Shown: piece by piece, positions 1 through 8,513 of the stretch
Layout: the number at the start of each line of letters is the position of its first letter
Position numbering within the stretch: the stretch's first letter is position 1
Source of the DNA: Paenibacillus bouchesdurhonensis
GTDB taxonomy: Bacteria > Bacillota > Bacilli > Paenibacillales > Paenibacillaceae
Length of the DNA stretch: 64,000 nucleotides
Direction: 5' to 3'
Assembly (NCBI RefSeq): GCF_900155685.1
Contig: NZ_LT732548.1
Location: 4,725,302 to 4,789,301 of the forward strand
Program-made: the position numbers and the translations under genes
Notes under the pieces: generated by a model
Seen by the model: only the letters and a program-made list of their open reading frames with translations
Databases searched by the model: none
Told to the model about the DNA's origin: nothing

Positions 1-45
1 TCTTCGGTCGAAAGAGCAAGACATAATACATCTCTCGCATGCAGT

Positions 46-82
46 AAAAAGGCTAAACAGGTTATCCTGCTTAGCCTTTTTA
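46..82 (+). terminator. Intrinsic terminator at left edge
   Basis: The arms AAAAAGGCTAA and TTAGCCTTTTT flank a loop that itself contains ACAGG/CCTG. A-rich and T-rich flanks make it usable on either strand. It probably ends a gene lying to the left of the window. Confidence 0.75.
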
Positions 83-129
83 AATTATAACGAGTCGTAA
101 ATATATTCCAATAAAAGGAGTTGCTTATT

Positions 130-861
130 TTGATAAATAAATATTTAAATATATGTATGCTATCCGCGGCGATAGCTCTTGCGCTTGCTGCCTGCAGCAG
201 CCCTAGCGGCAACAACCAGAACAGCATTACCAGCAATAACGGCAACGCATACTCGTCAACAACCGACGATAAGGACTTAATACATCTAGTCAAAGCCGAA
301 GACATCATCATTTCTGCGCCGGCAGCTGCAGATTCAGATGTTTATACTAGTCTGACCGTTCAAGCCGGCAAGCTGAGCAAGACCTTCCCTTGGAAGAACG
401 TAACTAACCCAACGTACCAGCCTACCGTTCACATCGCAGATGTCGACGGCGACAATCAGAATGAAATTATCATAATCCTGACAAGCGGCTATGGAACAGG
501 TGTAAATGAACAAGAAATTCATGTGCTCAATAAAGAGGATCTATCTGAGCTTGCCTTCGAGAATCCCCTGCAGGTTATAGAAAAGGAGATCACCTCGCAA
601 ATTATACATAACGAGGATCAAATCAAAGTCATGGTCGAGACGACCGGCAAGAAAGTGGAGAGAACCTACTCTGAATCGGATGCAGTGATGTGGAATGAAG
701 AGGTCGCGTTCGAGTCGATGATTAGCTACAGCGTCACCGATAACGTAATTACCGCAACCGTTCCGGGGAGTGTGTCCCCTGCTTTATTTGCCGTGTATGC
801 CAAACTGGAGTATGACTCGAGCCTAAAAGTAAAGACGATCAACATAGAGCCCATTCTATAA
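130..861 (+). CDS. Putative lipoprotein with a VCBS/FG-GAP-like motif
   Basis: This encodes a 243-residue predicted lipoprotein of unknown function. The N-terminus has a short basic stretch, a hydrophobic core and a lipobox (LAAC, lipid-anchor Cys near residue 21), followed by a Ser/Asn/Gly-rich linker, so it should be tethered to the outer face of the membrane. Around residues 98-115 the segment ADVDGDNQNEII resembles the Asp-rich calcium-binding loop of FG-GAP/VCBS repeats, and only one copy is visible. I chose the TTG at 130 because AAAGGAG ends 9 nt upstream; the earlier in-frame TTG at 121 directly abuts that site. It is a single gene between a terminator and the convergent ABC cluster. 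No specific function can be assigned. Confidence 0.7.
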   Translation: MINKYLNICMLSAAIALALAACSSPSGNNQNSITSNNGNAYSSTTDDKDLIHLVKAEDIIISAPAAADSDVYTSLTVQAGKLSKTFPWKNVTNPTYQPTVHIADVDGDNQNEIIIILTSGYGTGVNEQEIHVLNKEDLSELAFENPLQVIEKEITSQIIHNEDQIKVMVETTGKKVERTYSESDAVMWNEEVAFESMISYSVTDNVITATVPGSVSPALFAVYAKLEYDSSLKVKTINIEPIL

Positions 862-924
862 ACCAGTAAGCTATAATAAGCACAAGTAAAGGGTGAGGAG
901 TGGATGTGCTCCTCAGCTTATCCA

Positions 925-957
925 AACGAAAGAACCTCGCGCGGCGTGCCGCGCGAG
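925..957 (-). terminator. Terminator of the leftward ABC cluster
   Basis: A perfect 10-bp stem (CTCGCGCGGC/GCCGCGCGAG, 2-nt loop) lies at 936-957, followed on the minus strand by T-rich sequence. A second hairpin (TGAGGAG/CTCCTCA, 894-915) may serve the convergent lipoprotein gene. Confidence 0.7.
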
Positions 958-964
958 ACTCTCT

Positions 965-1723
965 CTATATTTCGACTTTCTTGCTCAGCAAATAGTCGAT
1001 AAGCACCAGCATCAACACCATGATCGCTCCCTCAAACAGCAGCTGTCCTGCCGACAGCAACGGAGTCGTAGATATGACCTCGGCATTCACACCCATAGTG
1101 GAGTGCTGCACACTGCCGATTCGAAACAGCATCATATCATATCCTCCAAAGAGCCACTGCTCGACCAATCCCACTGCATTTTGAATCAAAATGAACGCAA
1201 GGAGTCCGACCCAGGTACCTGCTTTGCCCCGTAAACTTACACTGGCTCCGATCGTCATCGACACAAGAATGCTCAGCATCAAAAAGGTGAGGGACCAGCC
1301 TATTAGAAAAATAATTTCGAACCAGCCCAGCACATCAGCAACGACCAGCTCCTGCGGCCACCATAAGTCAAAATAGACAAATCGACTATAAATCCAATAA
1401 TGAATAAAGGCTACAGCCCCTAACACTATGTTAAACAACCACCATAGGACTATGCAGGATACTGCATTCCACATCGGACGAATCGGCAGTAACCTGCGGC
1501 TGTAGGCTTTCATGTTATTCTCGTACGTCTTTGACGCAAGAATAATCAGAATAATTCCGGTCATCACATACAGCATAATGGAAAGCATAAACATGATCGA
1601 CTGTTCCCAGCCTCTGACATTGCCTACGACTCCGATTGCGATTTGCAGAACAACCAGCACAGCAAGAAGTCCGAGCGATAGATTCGCGTTCCGCTTCCAA
1701 TCGTACTTAAGCAGCCTCAACAT
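965..1723 (-). CDS. ABC-type export permease subunit
   Basis: A 252-residue polytopic membrane protein with about six hydrophobic segments, two of them near residues 15-35 and 45-65. It is the last gene of a five-gene cluster, and its start codon overlaps the stop of the ATPase gene (TAATG at 1723), so the two are translationally coupled. Size, membrane profile and partner fit the ABC-2-like permeases that pair with YtrB/YhcH-type ATPases. The substrate is unknown; envelope-stress or antimicrobial-peptide export is the usual role proposed for clusters carrying a YtrA-type regulator, and here that is only an inference. Confidence 0.75.
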   Translation of the reverse strand: MLRLLKYDWKRNANLSLGLLAVLVVLQIAIGVVGNVRGWEQSIMFMLSIMLYVMTGIILIILASKTYENNMKAYSRRLLPIRPMWNAVSCIVLWWLFNIVLGAVAFIHYWIYSRFVYFDLWWPQELVVADVLGWFEIIFLIGWSLTFLMLSILVSMTIGASVSLRGKAGTWVGLLAFILIQNAVGLVEQWLFGGYDMMLFRIGSVQHSTMGVNAEVISTTPLLSAGQLLFEGAIMVLMLVLIDYLLSKKVEI

Positions 1724-2418
1724 TACGCATACACCTCTTTAAACATGTCATCGACACTTTTGCCATACTTCATTCGGATCTCCTCTACCTCTTGCTGCAT
1801 TACGACTTCACCCTCGCGGATAAAAATGACTTCATCGAAAATCCGCTCGATATCCCTTACGAGGTGGGTCGAGATGAGCAAACTGCTATCCTCGTTATAA
1901 AATTCAACGATGGCATCAAGAATTTTATCCCGCGCAACCGGGTCAACTCCGCCAATCGGCTCATCCAGCAAATACAGCCTGGCGTTTCTCGATAACGTTA
2001 AAGTCAAATGCAGGCGCTCGTTCATCCCTTTGGACAAAGAGGTGATCCGATCCTTTTCATTTAAGCTCATAAACTCAAGCATCTTGCGCGCCTTTCCTTC
2101 ATCAAAGTCCTGGTAGAAATCCCGATAGAAATGAACCGCATCACGAACCTTCATCCAAGATTCTGTTAAGAGCTGATCCGGCATGAAGGCTACGTCCGTC
2201 TTTGTCTGGAGGCCCGCAGGATTACCCATCACCGCAGCCGTTCCGCGATTAGGCCGTATAAGCCCTGCAGCGATTTTCATAATCGTGCTTTTGCCGCTGC
2301 CGTTTGTTCCGAGCAGACCGACGATTTTTCCAGCCCCGACAGAAAAAGAAACATCGCGTAAAGCTTTCTTGGAACCGTAGGATTTGGATACATTTTGAAA
2401 GTCCAGTATATTATTCAC
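1723..2418 (-). CDS. ABC transporter ATP-binding protein, YtrB-like
   Basis: A 231-residue nucleotide-binding subunit. It has a Walker A motif (GTNGSGKST, about residues 37-45), a variant signature SLSKGMNERL, Walker B (LYLLDEPIGGVDP) and a switch His in ISTHL. The length and the SKGMNERLHL signature match the ATPases of GntR-linked exporters. The start is a GTG preceded by GAAGGGG. It would energise the permease encoded directly downstream. It lies just after the GntR gene, inside the same leftward transcript. Confidence 0.88.
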   Translation of the reverse strand: MNNILDFQNVSKSYGSKKALRDVSFSVGAGKIVGLLGTNGSGKSTIMKIAAGLIRPNRGTAAVMGNPAGLQTKTDVAFMPDQLLTESWMKVRDAVHFYRDFYQDFDEGKARKMLEFMSLNEKDRITSLSKGMNERLHLTLTLSRNARLYLLDEPIGGVDPVARDKILDAIVEFYNEDSSLLISTHLVRDIERIFDEVIFIREGEVVMQQEVEEIRMKYGKSVDDMFKEVYA

Positions 2419-2459
2419 TGTATTCGTTCCCCTTCTCTAACAATGATCTGACTAAAGCC

Positions 2460-2843
2460 TTAGTCGTTAGATTCGTTTGAATCGATATGAACCGCTTCAG
2501 CGACGATCGCGGCGATATCCTCACTCGTAAATCCGAGCTCCTGCATGCCATGAATGAACCGTTCCAGCAAATCTCCCGCCATTTCTTTTTTGATCATCAT
2601 AATTTTCGATTCCTCACTTGTCACATATCTTCCTAACCCTCTTCTCGTCTCTACAATCGCTTCCCGCTCCAGTTCCTGGAACGTCCGTTGTATGGTGTTC
2701 GGATTAATTTGCAGCTCAGCAGCAAGCTCGCGAACGGATGGTATCTTGTCTCCCGCCTTCAGCTTGCCAGTGACGATTTCTCTCTTGATATAGTTCATGA
2801 TCTGCAAATAAATCGGCAAATTATTATCGAATTCAATACTCAC
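2460..2843 (-). CDS. GntR-family regulator, YtrA subfamily
   Basis: A 127-residue transcriptional regulator with an N-terminal winged helix (SIEFDNNLPIYLQIMNYI through RTFQELEREAIVETRRGLG, about residues 1-75) and only a short C-terminal helical tail. This is the layout of the YtrA subfamily, which lacks a large effector domain. I placed the start at the GTG at 2843, behind GGAAAGGGG and giving the usual family length; the longer frame to 2885 has no better support. It sits between two ATPase-permease pairs and probably represses the whole cluster through the inverted repeat at 4607-4640. Confidence 0.88.
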   Translation of the reverse strand: MSIEFDNNLPIYLQIMNYIKREIVTGKLKAGDKIPSVRELAAELQINPNTIQRTFQELEREAIVETRRGLGRYVTSEESKIMMIKKEMAGDLLERFIHGMQELGFTSEDIAAIVAEAVHIDSNESND

Positions 2844-2890
2844 AATGTGTCGTACCCCTTTCCGCCCTATGCCTTCCGGAGCCATGCCCC

Positions 2891-3649
2891 TTAGGCGACA
2901 TCCCGTTTCTTAAACGTAACAAAGCTAGCTCCGAGAAACAAGAACATATAAACAGCCAATACGATGAGCGAAAAAGTCATGGTCATTCCCTGGAATGGCG
3001 GGCTGCCGTTTGCATACACCGACAAATCAGCATTCGCAAAAAGCAAATATTTACCGAATGAATATCTGGACATCATGGCAACGATAAGCCCTTCCAGCAT
3101 AAGCAGCGTCATTCCGATCCCAATCGTCGCTCCGCCGGAACGTATGAGCGTCCCGATCATAAACGTGACGGTCACATAGATCGTCATATATACGCCATGG
3201 TACAGCGCAGCGGCAAGCAAATTGCTTAGCTCGGCAATCCCCGAGAAGCCAAACATCACTGCTCCCGTAGCCAGCCCTACGAATAATGAGTACAGCGTCA
3301 GCACTATCGAATACAATAAAACGATCGTATACTTGGAGGCTAGAATTTTGCTGCGGCTGACCGAGCGAATCAATAACAGCTTGATCGTACCGCCGCTGAA
3401 TTCCTTAGAAACGATGCCCGCCGTGCTGATGATGCCCAGTATAACCAGGAGCTGTCCCAGCCCATTTTTCGCCACGACGACCTCCGCAAACTGCGGAGCG
3501 GTCAGGACATTTTGCAGTCCCCCCATAAACTGGGTCAAATATGCAAACAGTAAGATGAATACTGTAATGATCGCAAAGGGTACGAAAAAACTGCGCTTCT
3601 TGAACATTTTCAGCCATTCATTCCATGCGAGATTACCAAAACTACGCAA
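2891..3649 (-). CDS. ABC-2-type permease
   Basis: A 252-residue membrane subunit of a second exporter, opening LRSFGNLAWNEWLKMFKKRS and followed by about six transmembrane segments. The GIVSKEFSGGTIKLLL stretch is typical of ABC-2 permeases such as those of bacitracin/lantibiotic exporters (BcrB-like). The start is a TTG at 3649 with GGGAGGG 7 nt upstream, overlapping the end of the preceding ATPase gene by 8 nt. The longer open frame to 3868 is only a run-through of the ATPase gene. The substrate cannot be read from sequence. Confidence 0.82.
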   Translation of the reverse strand: MRSFGNLAWNEWLKMFKKRSFFVPFAIITVFILLFAYLTQFMGGLQNVLTAPQFAEVVVAKNGLGQLLVILGIISTAGIVSKEFSGGTIKLLLIRSVSRSKILASKYTIVLLYSIVLTLYSLFVGLATGAVMFGFSGIAELSNLLAAALYHGVYMTIYVTVTFMIGTLIRSGGATIGIGMTLLMLEGLIVAMMSRYSFGKYLLFANADLSVYANGSPPFQGMTMTFSLIVLAVYMFLFLGASFVTFKKRDVA

Positions 3650-4592
3650 TGCAATTCCCTCCCGTCCATTTGAGGAATTCATCTTCCAGCGATTCCCGGC
3701 TTTCCTCCATCCGGTACAAGCCGATCCGCTCTTCACCCAGCGCCTGCACAAGACGAGGAACATGACGATCGCGCACGACAACTGTGATCTCTCTTTGCTC
3801 CGCAGCAATTCCAGCAATGGTAACCTCCTCCATTCGCTGAAGCCTTTCTTTGGCCCGTCCGGCATCATCGATGCGCAGCTTCAACTTCACGTACTCCATC
3901 TCATTTTGCGGCGTATCCAAATCTCTTACCGTCACGAGTTCGCCTTGCTGGATCACGACGATCCGGCTGCACATCAGCTCTATCTCCGACAACAAATGGC
4001 TGGATACTAGAATCGCAATCCCTTCCTCCCGGGCTATCTGCTTCAAATAATCCCGCATCTCCCGGATGCCTGCCGGATCAAGCCCGTTCGTCGGCTCGTC
4101 AAGGATAAGAATCGACGGCCTGTGCAGCAGCGCCTGCGCGATGCCCAGCCGCTGACGCATGCCGAGCGAATACGCCTTTACCTTCTTATGCAGCGCCTGC
4201 TCCAGTCCTACCAGCTTCGCGACCTCTTGAATCCGCCCCTTTGTAATTCCTTCCGTCATCCGTTGATACTGCTTCAAATTATCGTAGCCGCTCATATAGC
4301 CGTAGAATTCAGGATTCTCAATAATACCGCCGATATGGCTGATCGCCTCCGTAAAATGTCGGCGCACGCTCTTACCCTTAACTAGAATATCGCCCTCACT
4401 CATGGAGATAAGCCCGACAATCATCCGGATGGTTGTCGTCTTGCCCGCCCCGTTAGGCCCCAGCAATCCGACGATCTCTCCTTTTTGTATATCAAACGAC
4501 AGCCGGTTTACAAGGTACTTGCTCCCTATTTTCTTGCTCACCTGATTCACCGAAAGCACGGTAGGATATGTCTCTAATTCGAGTACGCTCAT
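3642..4592 (-). CDS. ABC transporter ATP-binding protein, BcrA-like
   Basis: A 316-residue ATPase with Walker A (GPNGAGKTT), ABC signature (YSLGMRQRLGIAQAL), Walker B (ILILDEPTNGLDP) and switch His (VSSHLLSE), plus a C-terminal extension of about 85 residues as in bacitracin/lantibiotic-type exporters. It is the first gene of the cluster. Its start is ATG 4592 or the adjacent ATG 4595; AAGGGAG favours 4592. It is coupled to the permease by an 8-nt overlap. The promoter with overlapping operator lies 30-60 nt upstream. Confidence 0.9.
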   Translation of the reverse strand: MSVLELETYPTVLSVNQVSKKIGSKYLVNRLSFDIQKGEIVGLLGPNGAGKTTTIRMIVGLISMSEGDILVKGKSVRRHFTEAISHIGGIIENPEFYGYMSGYDNLKQYQRMTEGITKGRIQEVAKLVGLEQALHKKVKAYSLGMRQRLGIAQALLHRPSILILDEPTNGLDPAGIREMRDYLKQIAREEGIAILVSSHLLSEIELMCSRIVVIQQGELVTVRDLDTPQNEMEYVKLKLRIDDAGRAKERLQRMEEVTIAGIAAEQREITVVVRDRHVPRLVQALGEERIGLYRMEESRESLEDEFLKWTGGNCIA

Positions 4593-4606
4593 CATTCCAC
4601 TCCCTT

Positions 4607-4640
4607 GTACTAGTGTTATAGTTGAATAGTACACTAGCAC
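4607..4640 (-). promoter_or_regulatory. Operator-like inverted repeat over the -10 element
   Basis: On the minus strand GTGCTAGTGT and ACACTAGTAC form near-perfect 10-nt arms (9/10) separated by 14 nt. The upstream arm adjoins and partly overlaps the -10 hexamer at 4626-4631. The position and the YtrA-type gene in the same operon suggest autoregulation by that GntR protein. The match to a YtrA consensus is not claimed. Confidence 0.6.
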
Positions 4641-4654
4641 CGAACAACTGTAAA
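4626..4654 (-). promoter_or_regulatory. SigA-type promoter of the ABC cluster
   Basis: On the minus strand TTTACA (4649-4654), a 17-nt spacer and TACTAT (4626-4631) lie just upstream of the first ATPase gene. Both hexamers are close to consensus and the spacing is ideal. Confidence 0.75.
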
Positions 4655-4672
4655 GCCCTTTTTTCCTTTTTC

Positions 4673-4706
4673 GAAAAAAAACCGCCGGAGAGTTGTCTCT
4701 CCGGCG
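4673..4706 (-). terminator. Terminator of the xylo-oligosaccharide operon
   Basis: On the minus strand the stem GCCGGAGAG/CTCTCCGGC with a 4-nt loop is followed by eight T residues. It directly follows the response regulator gene and separates that operon from the ABC cluster promoter. Confidence 0.9.
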
Positions 4707-4723
4707 CCGGGTTATGAACAGGC

Positions 4724-5548
4724 TTATCTCATTTTCACTTGATCGCGATATTGTTTTGGGGTCATGTGTTCAAATTTCTTGAACATGCGGATGAAATAGC
4801 TCGTCGTTTGCAATCCGATTTGCTCCGAAATAGCATCCAAGCTTAGGGTCGAGCCTTCCAGCAGCTCCTTCGCTTTCTTCATCCGAAGCTGAGTGACGTA
4901 GTCGATGAAGGTAAGCCCCGCCTCCTCCTTGAACAACACGCTGAAATAGCTCGGATTGAGATGAACCTGCTGAGCCACCTCCTTGATCGTCAACACGTCG
5001 GAAATATGCTCATCGATATATTGAAGCGCTTTGACCACGTACTCATTGCTCGTATGCAAACTAAGCGGGTCTTTCCCTTGGCTGCGCTCTCCGTCCTCCT
5101 GTTGTGATTCCCCTGGTTTAAGCTGACGGGATTGCTGCTTCTTAAGTCGCTCCCTTCGCTCTTTCGCTAATCGAGCCGCATTCAGGGCTTTCTCGGCGGT
5201 CTGAATGAGCTCGGATTGCTGCACTGGCTTTAAGAGATAATCGATGGCCCCAAGCCGCAATCCCTGCTGTGCGTATTCGAATTCCGCGAATCCGGTGAGC
5301 AGAACGGCGGCAACCTCATTATTCTCTTCACGCAGCGTTTCCAGAAGCTCGATGCCGGTCATCAGAGGCATGCGGATATCGGTGATGAGCACATCATATT
5401 CCCGCTCACGCAGCATTTTCAGCGCCTGCATCCCGTTTTCCGCCACAGCGATTTCGGCCTTGTCGCCCTTCCATTGCTGCAGCGTATAGGATACACCCAT
5501 TCTCGTGTTGTATTCGTCGTCAACGACTAATATCGCCGGTATGCTCAT
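4724..5548 (-). CDS. Response regulator, AraC output (YesN-type)
   Basis: A 274-residue two-component regulator. The N-terminal receiver holds the acidic pair DDE near residues 10-12, the phospho-acceptor Asp57 (LITDIRMP) and the Lys in YLLKPV. The C-terminal third has two AraC helix-turn-helices (LTIKEVAQQVHLNPSYFSVL and LDAISEQIGLQT). I chose ATG 5548 because GGAGGTGG lies just upstream and the receiver begins there. The gene overlaps the kinase gene by 29 nt. It is the last gene of the sugar operon, so it most likely activates that operon in response to an extracellular saccharide. Confidence 0.92.
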   Translation of the reverse strand: MSIPAILVVDDEYNTRMGVSYTLQQWKGDKAEIAVAENGMQALKMLREREYDVLITDIRMPLMTGIELLETLREENNEVAAVLLTGFAEFEYAQQGLRLGAIDYLLKPVQQSELIQTAEKALNAARLAKERRERLKKQQSRQLKPGESQQEDGERSQGKDPLSLHTSNEYVVKALQYIDEHISDVLTIKEVAQQVHLNPSYFSVLFKEEAGLTFIDYVTQLRMKKAKELLEGSTLSLDAISEQIGLQTTSYFIRMFKKFEHMTPKQYRDQVKMR

Positions 5549-7295
5549 CCGGTTCCACCTCCTCCCGAGCAGCTGGAATCCGCACCTCAACGACAGTGCC
5601 TTCATGGGGACGACTGTAGATTTGAATGCCGTAATCAGCGCCATAATGGAACTGAATCAGCTTGCTGACGTTGAACATGCCAATCCCTTTGCCGCTGGAC
5701 ATAAATTCGACATTCATCTCATTTTGCAGTCGGCTTCTAATCTCATCCAGCTTGTCCGCGGTCATGCCGACACCGTTATCGGCAACAATGAACGAGACAA
5801 CTCCATCCTGCTCCCGAATTATCAGCTCAATCATTCCTCCGCTTTCCAGCGGTTCAATCCCATGAACGATCGCATTCTCAATAAGCGGCTGGATCGTCAG
5901 CTTCGGAATCCTCAGCTCATGCACTGCCGGGTTATCACGGATCTTGACCTGCAACCGTTCGTGCCAACGCATTTTCATAATATAGACATAACGCTTTACC
6001 TGCTCCAGTTCCTCAGCCACCGTCACAAAACCGTCTTCCCCCTTCGATTGAATACTGTAGCGGAACAAGTCGGCAAGGCGAATGACCATTTGAGCGAGCT
6101 CATCCTCTCCTTTGCGGATATGCGCCCAATACAACGAATCGAGCGTGTTAAATAAGAAGTGCGGATGGATTTGCGAATGCAGCGCTTTAATTTCGCTCTT
6201 GCTCTTGATCAGTTCTTTTTCATAGACTGATTTGATTAGGTGGTTGATCTCCCGTACCATATGGTTGTATTTCACGTTCAACAGATTGACCTCGCGGTTA
6301 AAATATTGATCAGGGTTTTCGCGAGGAGTCCCGCTTTTTCCCTTCTGCATCACTCTTGTCAGCCTTTTGATCGGAGAAGTAATCAGCAAGGAAAGGTAAT
6401 AGGATAGAAGCGCAAAAACGATGATGCTGAGAGTGCTGGCCCAAATCAGGACGTCCTGCAGGAAATGAATATCCTCCGTTAAAGCTTCCTTCAAAATCAT
6501 AATCTCCAACTGCCAGTCGGTCGCCTTGATCTTCCGCTGTACCGTGACGTAGTCCTCCTTGTTGATCCCGTCTCCGTCGGGGGGAAGAGGCAAAGCCAAA
6601 GTGCTCCCCGTCCTTGTCAGCGAAATCTCATTGCCATCTGCATCGAGCAGCCGCATGATGCTGCCCTTTGCTTTGGCGACATCTTTACTGATGAACTCAA
6701 TGAGGGAGGGCTTGATGCGAATGACCAAATATCCGCCGTTTCGATAATCCAGCTTCTCCAGCTTAATCCGCCGGATCGCCAGCAAATCCCCTGCATTCTG
6801 CGGGTCAAGGCCGATCCAAATCATCGACCCAACCTGATTTACATCGTTCGCTTCCTGGATATAACGTTCGCCAACACGCCCGGTAATCGTTTGGTCTACA
6901 ATCGGGTAAAGGCTGTTCTCCTCAGAGAACAGCTCAATTTCCCGGATCGTCTCCGAATATGCTGTTTTATCGATCAAAATTTTACGCAGCTGCATTTTCT
7001 CATCGTAAGTCGTAGCTTGCCCCTGCAATTCATCGGCAAGCTGCTCCTGAATCCGTTCATCCATCGTCAGTTGCAGAGTTAGAACATTAATCTCGCTGAG
7101 CAAGGATTCCAATCGCCCGCCAACCTGCTCGGCAATTTCGTCGATATATAGAGCAGCGTTCTCCTTCTGCACCTTGGACAGTAAATAATAGAGGCTGCTG
7201 ACCGTTAAAGACAACACGATAATCATCATAACAATGAAGCCTACAAAAATTTGCCCTCTCGTCTTGTCCAAGCCTAGTTTGCTCAGCAGTCTCAT
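5520..7295 (-). CDS. Sensor histidine kinase, YesM-type
   Basis: A 591-residue membrane kinase. One transmembrane helix lies near residues 15-37 and a second near 285-305, enclosing an extracytoplasmic sensor of the Cache/HAMP-kinase kind. A HAMP region follows (ITSPIKRLTRVM), then the His_kinase motif with the phospho-acceptor in ALHSQIHPHFLFNTLDSL (about residue 375), and an HATPase domain with N-box NAIVHGIE and G-box DNGVGM. GGAGG precedes ATG 7295. It partners the overlapping response regulator. The ligand is unknown; the operon suggests a xyloside or xylo-oligosaccharide. Confidence 0.92.
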   Translation of the reverse strand: MRLLSKLGLDKTRGQIFVGFIVMMIIVLSLTVSSLYYLLSKVQKENAALYIDEIAEQVGGRLESLLSEINVLTLQLTMDERIQEQLADELQGQATTYDEKMQLRKILIDKTAYSETIREIELFSEENSLYPIVDQTITGRVGERYIQEANDVNQVGSMIWIGLDPQNAGDLLAIRRIKLEKLDYRNGGYLVIRIKPSLIEFISKDVAKAKGSIMRLLDADGNEISLTRTGSTLALPLPPDGDGINKEDYVTVQRKIKATDWQLEIMILKEALTEDIHFLQDVLIWASTLSIIVFALLSYYLSLLITSPIKRLTRVMQKGKSGTPRENPDQYFNREVNLLNVKYNHMVREINHLIKSVYEKELIKSKSEIKALHSQIHPHFLFNTLDSLYWAHIRKGEDELAQMVIRLADLFRYSIQSKGEDGFVTVAEELEQVKRYVYIMKMRWHERLQVKIRDNPAVHELRIPKLTIQPLIENAIVHGIEPLESGGMIELIIREQDGVVSFIVADNGVGMTADKLDEIRSRLQNEMNVEFMSSGKGIGMFNVSKLIQFHYGADYGIQIYSRPHEGTVVEVRIPAAREEVEPDEHTGDISR

Positions 7296-7350
7296 ATTTA
7301 TTGCCTCCAGATTGTTCTAAGGGGAATAGCGAATCGGGCGGGAAGCCCGA

Positions 7351-8400
7351 CTACAGCTTTGGATAAATCATTACCTTGATGCTTGTTTCCTTCTCCGTAC
7401 GAGCGACTTCGATCGCTTCCTGAATATCCTGGAGCGCGTATTTATGTGTAATGACCTGTTCAATGTCGATATCGGATTTGCTCAATGCCTGGATCGCCGA
7501 TGGATACGTGTTCGCGTAGCGGAACAATCCGTAGACATCGATTTCGCCATCAATGATCGTATTGATATCGACCGGAATTTCCGACGCCGCCGGCATGCCG
7601 ACCAGAACAACCCGGCCTCCGCGATTCACAGCGCCAAACGCATCGGCGATGGCACGGCCATTACCGGAGGATTCGACGACAACGGTAACGCCTTTCCCAC
7701 CGGTCAGTTCGGCAAGGCGCTCCTTCAGATTCTCCTTCGACGGATCAATAACAGCAGTTGCTCCCATTTTCATCGCCAGCTCCTGGCGGAACGGAACAAC
7801 ATCGGTCGCATAAATTTCTGTGACGCCGTAAATTCTAGCGGCTTGGATCGCGAGAAGTCCAATTGGGCCAAGCCCTGTAACGAGCATCCGGTCAGCCGGG
7901 CTTACCTTGCCGCGGATCATCGCATGCATGCCTACCGAAAGCGGCTCCAGCAGAGCCCCCTCTTCAAAACTCATCTCATCCGGGAGTTGGAACAAGAAAT
8001 CACTGCGTACAGCAACATATTCTGCCCAAGCTCCATCGACCGGAGGCGTCGCCATAAACACGACGTCCGGGCAAAGGTTATACCGGCCAGATTTGCAATA
8101 ATCGCAGCGTCCGCAAGCGACTCCCGGCTCCACGGCGACCCGGTCGCCTACCGCCACATTGCTTACCTTCGCCCCCACCTGCATCACTTCCCCAGCCAGC
8201 TCATGACCAAGAATGATTGGCTTCTCCACCACATAACGCCCGATCCGGCCATGCTCATAATAATGAACATCCGAGCCGCAGACGCCGATGCAGTACACTT
8301 TGATGAGTGCTTCATCCTCTTTAATGCTAGGAATGGGCACCTGCTTGATTTCAATATCCATCGGTCTATTCAGTATGGCTGCATCCATCATATTCGACAT
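7351..8400 (-). CDS. Zinc-dependent polyol dehydrogenase (xylitol/sorbitol type)
   Basis: A 349-residue medium-chain dehydrogenase. The catalytic zinc ligands are seen in GVCGSDVHYYEHG and GHELAGE, and the structural zinc cluster in CGRCDYCKSGRYNLC. The Rossmann fold motif is TGLGPIGLLAIQAARIYG. The sequence matches L-iditol/sorbitol and xylitol dehydrogenases, which oxidise a polyol to the ketose with NAD. In this operon it would act after xylose release, for instance on xylitol or another pentitol, but the exact substrate is uncertain. Confidence 0.88.
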   Translation of the reverse strand: MSNMMDAAILNRPMDIEIKQVPIPSIKEDEALIKVYCIGVCGSDVHYYEHGRIGRYVVEKPIILGHELAGEVMQVGAKVSNVAVGDRVAVEPGVACGRCDYCKSGRYNLCPDVVFMATPPVDGAWAEYVAVRSDFLFQLPDEMSFEEGALLEPLSVGMHAMIRGKVSPADRMLVTGLGPIGLLAIQAARIYGVTEIYATDVVPFRQELAMKMGATAVIDPSKENLKERLAELTGGKGVTVVVESSGNGRAIADAFGAVNRGGRVVLVGMPAASEIPVDINTIIDGEIDVYGLFRYANTYPSAIQALSKSDIDIEQVITHKYALQDIQEAIEVARTEKETSIKVMIYPKL

Positions 8401-8513
8401 AGTCAGCTCTCCCTTAGTTTGAAATTGTTAAACTTCTGCCTCTCCGGCTCAAACATAGAATATATTAAGATCCTGCACTTCACTTATCTCGAATCATTGG
8501 CCGAAGCTTGTAT

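Noticed and set aside
3222-4010. 262-codon plus-strand frame over the ABC exporter genes
   Set aside because: It lies antisense to the permease and ATPase genes, both with clear motifs, and has no homology or ribosome binding site.
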